Positions 33,861-45,080 of a DNA stretch of 64,000 nt are shown here, piece after piece. Under the pieces are notes generated by a model. That model ran no database searches. It worked only from the letters and a program-made list of their open reading frames with translations, and was not told the DNA's origin. The stretch covers positions 1 to 64,000 of the forward strand of contig JASANC010003937.1 of assembly GCA_030248135.1 (NCBI GenBank). Reading direction: 5' to 3'. Position 1 is the stretch's first letter. Each line of letters starts with the position of its first letter. The position numbers and the translations under genes were made by a program. The stretch is from Theristus sp. LFF4_11. Taxonomy: Eukaryota > Nematoda > Chromadorea > Monhysterida > Xyalidae.

Positions 33861-36800
33861 ATGGGTGTTCAAAGTTCAAAGAAGTCCGATTCGTGGGCGA
33901 CGTCGCCACGTCCGCAATCGGCATCGGCCGCGAACGAAGCGATCACGAAGCTCGCGAACAACAGTCTCGCGAGGAAACTGTCGAATCGAAAGGCGAGCGT
34001 TGGCGGCGGCGTCATGGTGGCGAACGGCAGTAACACGCAGACGCCGCCGTTCATTGTGCCCGCCACCGAACGCATTGTGGTGCGGTTCACGTGGAAACAG
34101 GTGGGCGACGTTGGCGATTGACGCAGCTAGCTTGCCTAAAACGAACTATCTAGATAATTAAGCCTGAGTTAAGTGAAAGTAAATTCGCTAAAAAGCAACC
34201 AGCCTCTTTTGACCAATCGACGGCGATGAAAACACCTTTTCCATAGTTCGGGTTCACGTCTGTCATTTCAACTTTACAAACTTATTTGCTTCAATAATCG
34301 ACATCAAGATCGAACACCTCAGATTCCACATCGCTACCGCTTGGCGTCGCTCGTTTTCGTCCGGATCTTCCGTCGATCGGCGGAACTGTGTGAGATTTTC
34401 TTGGGCCCAAACGGCAAGCAAACTCTGGCGGACGTCAGCATCAAGGACATTGCCGAGCTGCCCATTGTCGCTGCACATATCGACCGATTCAGTCATTTCA
34501 TGGATCAAGTACGGAATGGCCGATTAAACATGGCAGCTTTTTTCAGGGTTCAAGGGACGCGCGAAATTTGAATAAAAGAAAAAAGACGTTCAGAAATCTA
34601 ATTGTTTGTCAAATTTGACGTGTCTTTTTAAACGAATTGATTCTTCGTGCTCTGTTGTTCATTCTTTTTCACTTGCACACACGATTGGGAATTATCTTTC
34701 CATTTCTGAAAAGACGACTCCTAGTCTGCGACTGATCCCGCCTTGATGGAGAATACAAGGGGTGCCTTAATTATTCGGCCATACTATACGTCACGGGTTT
34801 TGTTGTTGGTTTTTGGGTTTGTTCAACTCAACAGTACTAAAAATACTAAACTAAATGAAGTTTCTGAACTAAACTATGATCTTTTATTTTGGTCCCGCAA
34901 CACAATGCGCGCATACCGTATTAGCTCTAATAAACCCCCATGGGGGTTTATTTCTTCAGCGACTTCTGGGGGTGGGGGTTTATTTGGGGGGGGGGGTTAT
35001 TTTGGGGGGGTTTATTTGGAAACCATTTTTAGGGTGGGCAAAATGGCAAAAATACCTTCCATGGCAGGAAGGAAGTCGCAGAAACTTCTACTCTACATAG
35101 AAATTTCCTTTTACAACAGCCTTTTGTAATGAAATTACTATTAACTCATCCATTTGGGGCCTTTGGTAGCACAATTTCATCATTTTCACTGCAACCAGCC
35201 ACTGAATTCGCTGGGTATGTGTTTCAAACAGGTTTCCAATAATCCCCATGGGGGATTATTTTGGGGGGGGGATTATTTGGAAACTTGTTGAGGGGGTGGG
35301 TTTTTTTGGGGGGGGGGTTAATTTTGGGGGGTTAATAGAGGTAATACGGTAGATAGGTAAACAGCTTCATGGATGAAGCGGGAATTCAAAATTGGTAAAG
35401 TGATCCGAGTCCCCTAAATAGGGCTGAGTCACTTAAGGCGACTTTGAATTGTCATATAAAGATTGAAACTAGTTTTCTGTCCATGTCTGCAGACGCATTC
35501 AGTCGCAGAACTTAAAAAATTGATATTACTAAACTAACTAAACTAAACCAAACTGAACTAAACAAAACTTAACTACAAACAAAACTAGTCTACTACTAAA
35601 CATAACTATGTGTACTTCACACTAAAATATTTTTCAACTGCGAATAGTTCATATTCTACAACTGTGTTTTTAGATCATCTGGCTGGCCGAGTCCAGTCCT
35701 CAAGGCGCAATGTCTCTCATAAGGAACACTGGCCAAAAGCACGCGCAAGCGAGGCAAACGCCGTTTGGCGAGGCAAATTTTCAGGTGATTTTCAAAGCTC
35801 TCTCGTTTAGCTTGGGTGCGGCACGTAGCACAAGTAACCTCTGGCTGGTGCGCTCTGTGAATCGAGCCTCGCCGAAGATTGTTTAAGCGCTTGATCAACC
35901 AGCATGTACTTAAAAACACGTTCTGAACGCACTTCAAAGCAAAAAAACATTGGCTGGCTGAAACTCCTGACGTTAAAAATCAGTAGCAGTGCGTCATCGC
36001 CCAACGAGCGAACGAACGAACGAACGAACGAACGAACGAACGGTGGTTTTAGGCAATGTTTTCAGTCAAAAGGCTAACCCAGAAAAGCGTACAGAACCGT
36101 GTCGAACAGTGCACGTGTTATCGAGTTTTCTCCGTCATTCTACACTCCTCCTCGGGGCTCGATTTTCGAACTGAAAGACAATAGTCTGGCCGGTTACCAC
36201 CAGACCACGAGGGTGACAAGCGATCAGCACCGTGTGCACTTGCGATCCATTGCAGATCATCGCAGACTGCATCGTCGGCTGCGTGCTGGCCGAGCTCGGC
36301 ATCAAACGCCACCTCGACTACGAGCACGCCGCCATCGCGCAGGCGTTGCTGTTGAGCGACGAGTTCTACGGTCACGACCACGAGGACGACGACGATGGTG
36401 AGGCGAACGAAGACGAGGACGAGGACAGGGACTACTCGGAGAGCACGACCGAGTGCGAGACGTTGGCCGATGAAAACTCGGTCGCTGATGGCGAACACGC
36501 GGCGCAAAGCACGAGGCGACCGTCGCAGAAGAAGAGAAGCTCGGTGGGTCGGAGGGAAATTGCACTGCCAGCCGACCGCTCTGATGTCACTGCATGCAGT
36601 CAGCAAACGCATCAGGGATAGCAGTAATCGAAATCATTGTCATTGTCCACTGTTTCCACTGTCCAGAGACCCTACGCTGACGCATGTCGAAATACAGAGT
36701 CACATAAACGAAAAGAAAATATAAACGGTGATAAATAACGTTGTGGAATCCATAGCAAAAACCGTCGCTTATGTTGCGACGTTTTTGTAGCGACTTTCGA

Positions 36801-37354
36801 AACCGCTGATTTGACGATATCAAATAACTTTACTGACAAACCAGTTATGCATCTTGTGCGTGGTTAACAGCGTTAAATCATAGATATGTACATGGTTCTC
36901 TACGCAGTCAATGCGATTTCAGGTGCCAAGTGAACGTTTCCACGGGTACACCGGCGCCGAGATCGAGAACGCGTGGACAACATTCGCGCAGAAACTGGTG
37001 ACAGCGATGCGCGACGCCATCGCCGCCGAACACCGCCGCCGCGAGCAGCGCCGCATGTCGCAGGCATCAGAGACGGCCTATTTCGGTCGGTACGACCGCA
37101 ACGAGAAGCGACACGACCGCGCCGAACTGAGCGAGATCCGCAAGCGGTCGGCGGCGAAGGAGCAGCAGCGGTTGCGCGAGGCGTCGCTGACGGGAGCCGA
37201 GACGGACACGATCGACGAGAACAGCGACGGAGAGCTGCGGCAGAGTGCAGTGCTGTCGAAACAGGCGTCCACGACGTCGCACGCTGCAAGCGAGATCGAG
37301 GCGAAACTGTCCGTCAGCTCGCTCGGCAGTCGCGCTACTGAGGTCACGCTGTGA
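33861..37354 (+). CDS. globin with N-terminal myristoylation motif and acidic insert
   Basis: Four phase-0 exons, 33861-34100, 34323-34508, 36256-36543 and 36923-37354, give 381 residues. The start MGVQSSKK fits the N-myristoylation consensus (Gly2, Ser6, Lys7). The first 70 residues are Ser/Ala/Asn-rich. The globin fold runs from about residue 71 (ERIVVRFTWKQ) through RIFRRSAELCEIF, AAHIDRFSHFMDQ (candidate distal His about 132) and LAELGIKRH (candidate proximal His about 161), to the H helix EIENAWTTFAQKLVTAM. Between the G and H helices lies an insert of roughly 60 residues dominated by Asp and Glu (GHDHEDDDDGEANEDEDED). The C-terminal 100 residues are charged and Ser/Thr-rich. Haem protein with redox or gas-sensing role by family. 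A MITE occupies the start of intron 2. Confidence 0.8.
34512..34786 (+). mobile_element. MITE family E, copy 2, inserted in a 5' splice site
   Basis: Termini CGGAATGGCCG and CGGCCATACTA are flanked by TA (34510-34511 and 34787-34788). The globin exon ends CAA and the donor reads G-TA-CGG, so the left TA is the TA of the GTA donor. After the right TA the sequence continues CGTCACGG; rejoining gives CAA|GTACGTCAC, a good canonical donor. The element therefore entered the splice site and its terminus restores GTACGG. The interior (GCAGCTTTTTTCAGGG, GACTCCTAGTCTGCG, ATCCCGCCTTGATGG) matches 23937-24202. Confidence 0.85.
34877..35533 (+). mobile_element. MITE family D, copy 2, split by MITE A
   Basis: 34877-34915 and 35350-35533 together reproduce the uninterrupted repeat at 47087-47297. 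The break falls between GCGCGCA and GATAGGTAA. It lies in intron 2 of the globin gene. Confidence 0.85.
34916..35349 (+). mobile_element. MITE family A, copy 3, nested
   Basis: Inserted in MITE D with TA at both ends (34914-34915 and 35350-35351). The 47087 copy of MITE D has a single TA at the corresponding place, so this pair shows filled and empty sites. Confidence 0.9.
36008..36042. repeat. (CGAA)n microsatellite
   Basis: About eight perfect CGAA units in intron 2 of the globin gene. Confidence 0.9.
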
Positions 37355-37907
37355 GGATTGGTGAATGAGCGGCGGAGCGCTTCGTTTGTGTTGCGTTTTG
37401 CATTTTTTACAGATTGGCAGTGTTGTTTGTGTGTGTTTCGATCAATAATACCAACCAATCAGACGCGTGTGTTGAATGTTGAGTAACACGCGCTTGAAAT
37501 GTGTGGTTTGGTGTCTCTGTTTTTCTTGGAAATGCCAAAATGTGCACCAGTGACCAGTCAGTCACACCACACTGAGAAAAATCAGTCCACAAAACGGTCA
37601 TCCAAAACAACCAATAAGAAGTATTTTTTGGCGACTTACTTCTCGCAGTAGTAATTTTATTTTGTGTACTGAATTTTAAAACATATCACAGAAGTTATAA
37701 TGAAGATTTTTGATAGTCACATCGCACATTCGCCGCTTGTGCAACTCAGAAATATTTGTGTTATACTCTCATATTTTGCGTTTACAATGTTGCTAAAGTC
37801 CATTGACGTGCTAAAACCATTTTGAAAAACCAAAACAACCATTTATTGAATAAAACAAAGTTGTTTTTTCAAAGAAAATGCTCTTTTGATAAATTATTAC
37901 AATAAGG
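37355..37907. other. intergenic stretch between convergent globin and Ly6 genes
   Basis: Both flanking genes end here. Nothing recognisable apart from possible AATAAA or TTTATT signals. Confidence 0.35.
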
Positions 37908-38773
37908 TCAGCAGAATGCGACAAGCGAATACAGCAGCGATAGTAATGGCACTGAGACGGAGACGACGCCGGAGACGTTGTTGCTCAACTGTTGATGCGA
38001 GGCAGCGCTGTTGCATCCGTCCGACGAGCAGCAACACAGCGAGCCGGTGTGCGCTTGCCGACAGTCGTCCGTCTCGCCGGCGCACATCACAGACGCGTAG
38101 CAGCCCCGGGACACCTCGCCGCCAACCGTCATCTGAGAATGAGCTTTTGTTGTTGCTTTTCGCAATTCCGCCAGTCAAACTGGAATAATATCGAAAGAGT
38201 CGGCAATTATCAGCAATCGTCAATCATGAACGATCATGTCCCCCTCAAGTGGCGAGGATAATTGTGCCACGGGATGGTGAAGGTGAACCATCCGTTCCCC
38301 AAATCCACCGGAGTTTGGTGCCTTCGGGTTTCCGAAATCGGTGGGGGGGGTGCAATATAATAAAATAAAATCGCTGATTTGCTCAGCCAAAAGTCGAGTC
38401 AACTCTTGTGCATTGGACAGTACACCGAGCCGCTCCCAACGGTATTTGTTTGCATCACCCGTTTGCAGAAACCACACATTTGTGAACTCTTTGTAATACC
38501 AAAACGTCGTTGCAATTTTTTGAGAACCAAAAAAAACAGCTGCGATAACAACGGACACAAACGCACCTTGTAGCACGCGTCCACTCCAATGTCAGGACAG
38601 TCGATTGGGTCAGCGAGAATGGTGGAGTCTGGGCATTCGGCACAAGTGTGACAGCTGAGCGCTTCAGAGTTGGCAACCATCATTAGAAGAATGCAAAACA
38701 CGGTGAAAAGCGAACGATTCGGGAGACGTCGTTGACAGGCAATGCGGAGCAGTGGATTCAGATTTCGGACCAT
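37908..38773 (-). CDS. Ly6/uPAR-type three-finger protein, probably GPI-anchored
   Basis: Two exons, 38773-38567 and 38132-37908, joined at phase 0, give 143 residues. A signal peptide ends near ANSEA (about residue 38; hydrophobic core TVFCILLMMV). The mature chain starts LSCHTCAEC, has a second cysteine set (DC, DACYK), then SRGCYASVMC, DDC and the family hallmark CCCSSDGCN. It ends in a hydrophobic tail (VSVSVPLLSLLYSLVAFC) expected to be replaced by a GPI anchor. The cysteine spacing matches the three-finger Ly6/uPAR fold. Nematode relatives act at the cell surface of neurons and other cells, but no specific partner can be inferred. An in-frame ATG opens exon 2, so a shorter product starting there is conceivable but would lack a signal peptide. 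Confidence 0.75.
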
Positions 38774-41317
38774 CTCATTGTTTAGAGTTCACAGACGATG
38801 CGCTTTCGGCCACGTTCGATGCAACTATTCTGCAATTTCAGCGTTGGCGCAAGCTGATTTTAAATGCGCTATGCGCTCAGCGTTTTTGAATGTGCATTTA
38901 TAGCGTTTCTACCATGGAATGCAGAAAGATCAAAGAGTAGGTATACATGACAGTTCAGGGAGCCCAGATTTCCTGGAGGAAGCGATGTTGTCTGCAAAAT
39001 GAATGCACATTTCAGCGATAAGAAAAGTGGAAACATGCGTTTATTTGGCAGTGAATTACGACCAGAAAGGCCTGCAAGTTTTCAATCATAATAAAAACTG
39101 TCGTGTTTTTGGGCGGTCTTTCGTTTTGATATGCGGCGGTAAACTTGCTTTAATTTCAGGCGCGTGCGTTTCCTGATCTGCCTATAAATACGATGTGGTA
39201 GGTAAAGGCGGCACCAACAAATTGACAGACAAAGAAAGATATGTGAACCAGGTAATAAACACATAGCGTACAATATGTATTGGGAATCAAACCTACACAT
39301 AAGTCGAAAAAAATGAGTGATTTTTACTTTCAAAAATTCAAATATTCTTTGTGTTCATGCGTTCATCATTGGCTAGCTTGATATGGTGCTGCCAATGAGC
39401 ATTTTGCTAGTTGATTTGCAACTAATCCTGGTTGCACATGTACACTGTAGTTGTCAATTTTGTCAGTTCAGATCCTGGAAACTTCAGATTAAAAAATTCG
39501 CTTTTTTGCCTGTACAGTACGTGATTCGGTTCGTAAACCTAAAAAAATACATACCACCAAAATGAAATGCATTAGAGCGTGATGAAATTTTTACGTCGTA
39601 ACGAGCGTAACGTAACTACATATTATCGTTACAGGAAGACCGCGTGCACAAAAGTTTCACGCGTTGGGGAAAAGCCGGACACCAAACCAGACGCATGACG
39701 TCATCCGACGTCTTTCGTCAGCTACCGTAACCCAATTTTGAATTCCCGCGGATTCTTGAAACGTTTTTCCTATCCCTGTGTGCAAAGGCATAGAGAACCG
39801 GGACCAAAATGAAAGATAATACATGTACATAGTTCCTGTGATTATATCAAAGCATCGAGAATCCAAGTATCAAAAAACAAGATCTCAAACATTTTTTGAT
39901 AACATGTGCAGATTATACAGCAGTATTTTGTTTCTTCAACAAAAACCACACATATTGAAAAATATGCCTGAGATGTATTTTTTTCAACTCAGACTTTAAG
40001 CCCAAGAACCCGCGACACGGTTACATTGTATATGAACAGCGTTTTCAGCGGTTTTCAAATAAAAAGAGACCAAGTAACATTCCTTATTGGACGCACAACG
40101 GAGCGGCGATTTTCAATGAATGGATCGCTAATCAAGACCGATATGATTCGAGTGCCTTATTATCGTGCCATCTTTCACATTGGAAAGGAATCTTAAAGAC
40201 CATCAGTGCGTCATGTTTATTTGAACAAAATGCAAGTCAGTATGAATGGAAAATGCCGCACGTCGCCGGCAATATGCACGGTCCGATTGAAATTGAAGTG
40301 GTTTTATGTATATTTTCAGTGAGTTGGGAGTCTAGCGTGTTTTTAGCAGACAAACTGTCCAGCGTTTGAGCGTGCGGCGTATCACAAATGAGTGAGCAAA
40401 ATCGGCGTGTTTTGATTTATGGGCGTTTCAAATTCGTTATATTTCTGGTGTGGCATGGTGGTGCGAGGTTTCTGTGATTTGTAGTGACTTTTGACTGACT
40501 TATGTACATGCACATGATTATTACGATTCATGTCATTTTTTTCGGTTTTGACTCGTTCTAAAAATGATATTTGCAAAAAATTTGTGTAAAAATAACAGCA
40601 AAGCAAGTTTTTTTTGCCACGGTGTGAGGTCCATCCAAAGTCCCAGTTAGAACTCACATAAACAGTATGTATAACTTTTTTACATTACCCATATTGATGA
40701 AGGTGTAATCCTTGCGTTTTTACTGGTGCAAACTAAATTTTGCGCGGCTGAACAAAATCCTTGACAATATTTTCCGGTTGAATCTTTGTTTTTTTCAAAC
40801 AGATACAGCGTCAGCAATTAATCAAGGATTAGGGATGATCGGATGAACTGTTTTCTAAAATAAGTGTTTTGACTTCAGTTGAAAACTTTGTTTTTGGTAC
40901 TTAATAGAAACGGAACAAAAAAAACATCAGACATTTTTCAATGGTTTCATTAAATGAGCAATTTTTTATAAATTTTGTTTTTCTCACAGACCTCACATGC
41001 ATTATGACTGATTTTGGGGAAGTCCTTCCTGCAAAATTTTGTAAAAATATCAGCATTTGATCGGTTTCAATAAAAATACCGTATGTACCGCAAAAAGTTG
41101 CACAAAAACTTCCCCGATTGTGTGCAACACCGGTTTTTTGGTCATTTTACCCACCGAAACGTTTACCATGACTGAACATAGTTGAAAATGAATTGATTTA
41201 TCAGTGCGTGCATGTTTTTGAGAGCGGTTTACCGACATAAAAATATGAAAAGTGTTTGCGGGGTGATGTCAGGTTCAAATGAGTGCACTCAACCTAACAT
41301 CACACTGCTGAGTACAC
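38774..41317. other. long spacer, no supported gene
   Basis: Contains a MITE D fragment at about 39715-39820 (CAATTTTGAATTCCCGCG, CGGGACCAAAATGAAAG). A stop-free run of 136 codons at 39959-40369 lacks a start and a recognised family. The rest is AT-rich without recognisable features. Confidence 0.35.
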
Positions 41318-43915
41318 TAATCATGCGGATGCGCGAGCGAGCGCCAGCGAGCGGACAGCGCATCACGCATAATATGAGCCGTTATTCCCTCGCGCGCTTT
41401 TTTCAAATTTGCTCGCTGCGTCCAGCGAGCATAGTATAAGCCACAAACTTGGTTCTGTGCACACGAAACGAACACCCAAAGTTGTGCTTGGAGCCGCGAA
41501 AAAATTTTTATCCGACCACTTTTCATACGCTGTAGACACGAAAAACCTATTCTGAAATTAATGTTAATTATTCTTCTATCTATTTTTTTTTTCAGGTATG
41601 TAATCAACATGTATTCGCCCTTTAAATTTTTACCTGCGACACTTTCACAGTCGAACAAAAATGTTTCCTGGGGTAATTTCATCCGTAGATTTTGCTGCTT
41701 GGGTTAATTTTTTGCCCCGACCTTGTTTTTGGGTAAAAATTGGGCATTTTTAAAAGTTCGAAGGGTTTTTACCTGGTATCAAGTGTTCGCCCTTTCAATT
41801 TTTACCTGCAACACTCTCACAGTCGAACAAGAACGGTTCCTGGGGTAATTTCATCCGTAGATTTTGCTGTTTAGGTTAATTTTTTGACACAACCTTGTTT
41901 TTGGGTAAAAATTGGGCATTTTTAAAAGTTCGCACGGTTTCAACCTGGTTTTAAGTGTTCGCCCTTTCAATTTTGTAACTGGGACACTTTCACAGTTGAA
42001 CAAATGTTTCCTAGGGTAATTTCATCTGTAGATTCTAAAAATTTGGTTTATTTTTTTGCCCGGGCATTTTTTTGGTCAAAATCGTGTATTTTTTGAAAGT
42101 TTATAGCATTTTGACTGGGTATCAGTTTTTCACTCTTACAAATTTTGTCTGAGCTACGAAATGCAGGAAAAATGTCTAGTCCGTAGGAATTCAATGCGCT
42201 GATCACGAATTTTGAGTTAGTTTTCTTACGTGAGCAACTCTAGGTACTGAATCGTGACGATTTCGGGCGAATCGGCCGTGGAAATTGGCGAAATCGGTCC
42301 AGAAACGAAAAACAAGAAAAGGGTGTTTTCCAGAGTAATTCAATGAGCTGATCACGAATTTTGGGTTAGTTTTTTTATGTGAGCAACTCTAGATACTGAA
42401 TCGTGACGATTTCGGGCGAATCGGCCGTGGAAATTGGCGAAATCGGTCCAGAAACGAAAAACAAGAAAAGGGTGTTTTCCAGGGTTATTCAATGAGCTGA
42501 TCACGGATTTTGGGTTAGTTTTTCATGTGAGCATTTCTAGATATTGAATCGTGACGATTTCGGGCGAATCGCCGTGGAAATTGGCAAAATCGGTCTAAAA
42601 GCAAAAAACAAGAAAACTGCGTTGTCCAGGGTAATTCATAGCGCCGATGACGGCTTTTGGGTCTGTTTTCTTATGTGAGCAATTATAGGTACTGAATCGT
42701 GACTATTTCTGGCGAATCGGCCGTAGAAATTGGCGAAATCGGTCCAGAAATAAAAAACGAGAAAACGGTTTTTCCAGGGTAATTCAATGCGCTGATCACG
42801 GATTTTGGGTTAGTTTTCTTGTATGAGCAACTCTAGATACTGACTGAATCGTGACGATTTATGGCGAATCGGCCGTGGAATTTAGCGAAACCGGTCCAGA
42901 AATGAAAAACAAGAAAACGGTGTTTCATTAATGGTAATTCATTACGCCGATCACGGCTTTTGGGCCAGTTTTTCTTTTGTGAGCAATTCTAGGTACTGAA
43001 TCGTGACGATTTTGGGGAATCGGCCGTAGAAATAGCATAGGCGAAATTGGCCTAAAAAACGAAAAAATGAAAAACCTGAGTTGTCCGGGGTTTAGAAGAA
43101 TGTGTGACCAACGAATTGTGATTTTGGTCCGACCTTCGGGGCTTATGTAAAAGTCAGAATATTATCTAAAAATGCGGGAGACGCATATAAAAGGAGGAAT
43201 ATGGCCTTGTGTAAGCAGTGAAAGACTTGGCTCACAACGCTTTTCAAGTCTCTGATGTGGTACACACGGATACAAGTACATAAGAGTCATATTTTTGCGC
43301 CGTTTATTCTTTATTTCGGTGTGGCAACCCTCGTACATTCTAGACAAATAAACTTTCACATTTGCTTTATTTCTAGCGACCACTAAAACCACTAAAATAA
43401 CGATCAGACTTTAGATCGCTGACACTGGTTTGCACAAAGTGTATCGCAGAGGCATTGGGGAACTCAAGGTCTCCTTCTGTGGCAAAGGCAATGACTCACC
43501 GGTTCATCCTGTCACAAGAGTTTGGTACAAAAGGGTGAAAATCAACGGAAGACAACACTTTTTGCACTGGTGCTGCTGTGTGCACAGCGGTGCGTACGTT
43601 GGCAACAACGATAAAGCTACATGCAGCAATGTTTTGCAATCTCTGATGTTTCCGTTTTTGCACAGAATTTACAGAATTTCGCACATGGTGTTTAGACTAA
43701 ACTGAAGAGGACAATTGAACAATAACTTCAAAGTTTTTACGCTTTTCAGCAAGCTTTTAAACAACAAACGCGGCGCAAAAATATAACTCTTATGTACTTG
43801 TATCCGTGTGTACCACATCAGAGACTTGAAAAGCGTTGTGAGCCAAGTCTTTCACTGCTTACACAAGGCCATATTCCTCCTTTTATATGCGTCTCCCGCA
43901 TTTTTAGATAATACA
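41318..43915 (-). repeat. right arm of the 11-kb-spaced inverted repeat
   Basis: Mirror of 28073-30560: the GACAGCGCATCACGCATAAT block first (41330-41440), then a tandem of about 170 bp with TTCGCCCTTTCAATTTTTAC (41610-42130), then six units of about 149 bp each carrying GAATCGTGACGATTTCGGGC (42248, 42398, 42546, 42693, 42845, 43000), then the hairpin unit 43157-43915. The hairpin unit holds a 90-codon open piece (43430-43705, VYRRGIGELKVSFCGKGNDS) with a decayed counterpart in the left arm, perhaps a captured gene fragment; no family recognised. Confidence 0.8.
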
Positions 43916-45080
43916 TGTATGTACAGGTTGGCCAAGTTTGAAAACCAACATTACGGAATGATTGCACGTTGACGACGATTTTTGATTTAGTGTTGTGAAA
44001 AAACTGAAAAGGGTAGTTATGCTCAACTGTGGAGGTCTTTGAGGATTCGGTGATGCGTTTTCCGCGTAGTGCAATTTTCTGTGATGAACACATTTAACTT
44101 TTTCTTTCGTTGTTTTTTTATAAGTTCATTCATCAGCGTGCAATCTAAACTTTATGAATCTTTGATTTTTTGCAAGTTTCGGGTTCGATGTAACAGTAAA
44201 TTACTTTCTCGCAGTTACTACATTTGCTGCGTGTTTGTTTGAAGAGTGGCTGTCATGAGCTGGTCATTCTTTCCTAAGCAATCACATAAAATTTTACCTG
44301 TGTTTTTGACACACAAATGCACTTCAGTGAAGCGCATCACCCTTTCGTGACGGTTTAGTTAAAAGATCTTTCATTTTAAAAAAAAGTCTCACTGTCGTTC
44401 GCTCATTGACTGTGCGTTTGAAGCAGGCATACTGATTGGTCACCAGAAAGGGATATGTGCAGCCAATCAGCGTGCGCCAGATTTGAACCGTGTTAACTGC
44501 GGTAAATCAGCAAAAGGGGGACGCGCGTGCATAGCGTCATTTTTTGGAATGCATTGATGGCACGGTGTCATTTTTCATGAGAAAAGCTGCTTCTGCTGTA
44601 AACCTGTTTTTTTCTCTTGCTGTTTTGTTTTGCAAACTGATGAATCAAACTGAGCTGTGACATTTTATGTTTCGTTGTAAAATGTACACATTCTCGACAC
44701 ATATATTTTAAAAAAAGACGCAATTGTACAGCAGCATGGGAACTTTTTTGGACACTGAAAAGTGTAAAGAACACTGTTTCTTCTGTACTCTCTGAATTTT
44801 GCTTGTTTTTGCCGTTAAACTTGGTTCAGAGTTCGGTGTGAATAAAGAGATACGGCATGTTAATGTTTGTAAATTTTTTGCAAGAAAAAAGAGAAAATTG
44901 CTTTTGCGGCCAAAACCATTCAATTACGAAACTCACGAATTACGACAAAACAAGTTTGCATTTCTTTCTCTCTCCATTTTTTTGTTTGCTTGATTGGTTT
45001 CTTGAAAAAAACACAAATAACGTTGTCCAATTGTTGGTTCTGACTTGATATCACTATTTAGTTGACTGTGAAGCACAAAA
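43916..45080. other. spacer, no gene recognised
   Basis: AT-rich with only short open frames. No repeat family of the window is present. Confidence 0.35.

Noticed and set aside
39959..40369. Stop-free run of 136 codons on the plus strand with some resemblance to zinc-finger (FLYWCH-like) spacing
   Set aside because: It has no start codon, no cysteine pair in the right place and no splice context. Several runs this long are expected by chance in 64 kb at this base composition.
41318..43080. CRISPR-like regularly spaced repeats
   Set aside because: The whole unit is repeated with gradual divergence and there are no unique spacers; the genome is eukaryotic.
28073..43915. A single giant transposon of nearly 16 kb with globin and Ly6 cargo
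   Set aside because: No transposase, no matching target duplication and no shared outer terminus could be shown, so two opposite insertions of a 2.5-kb repeat are simpler.
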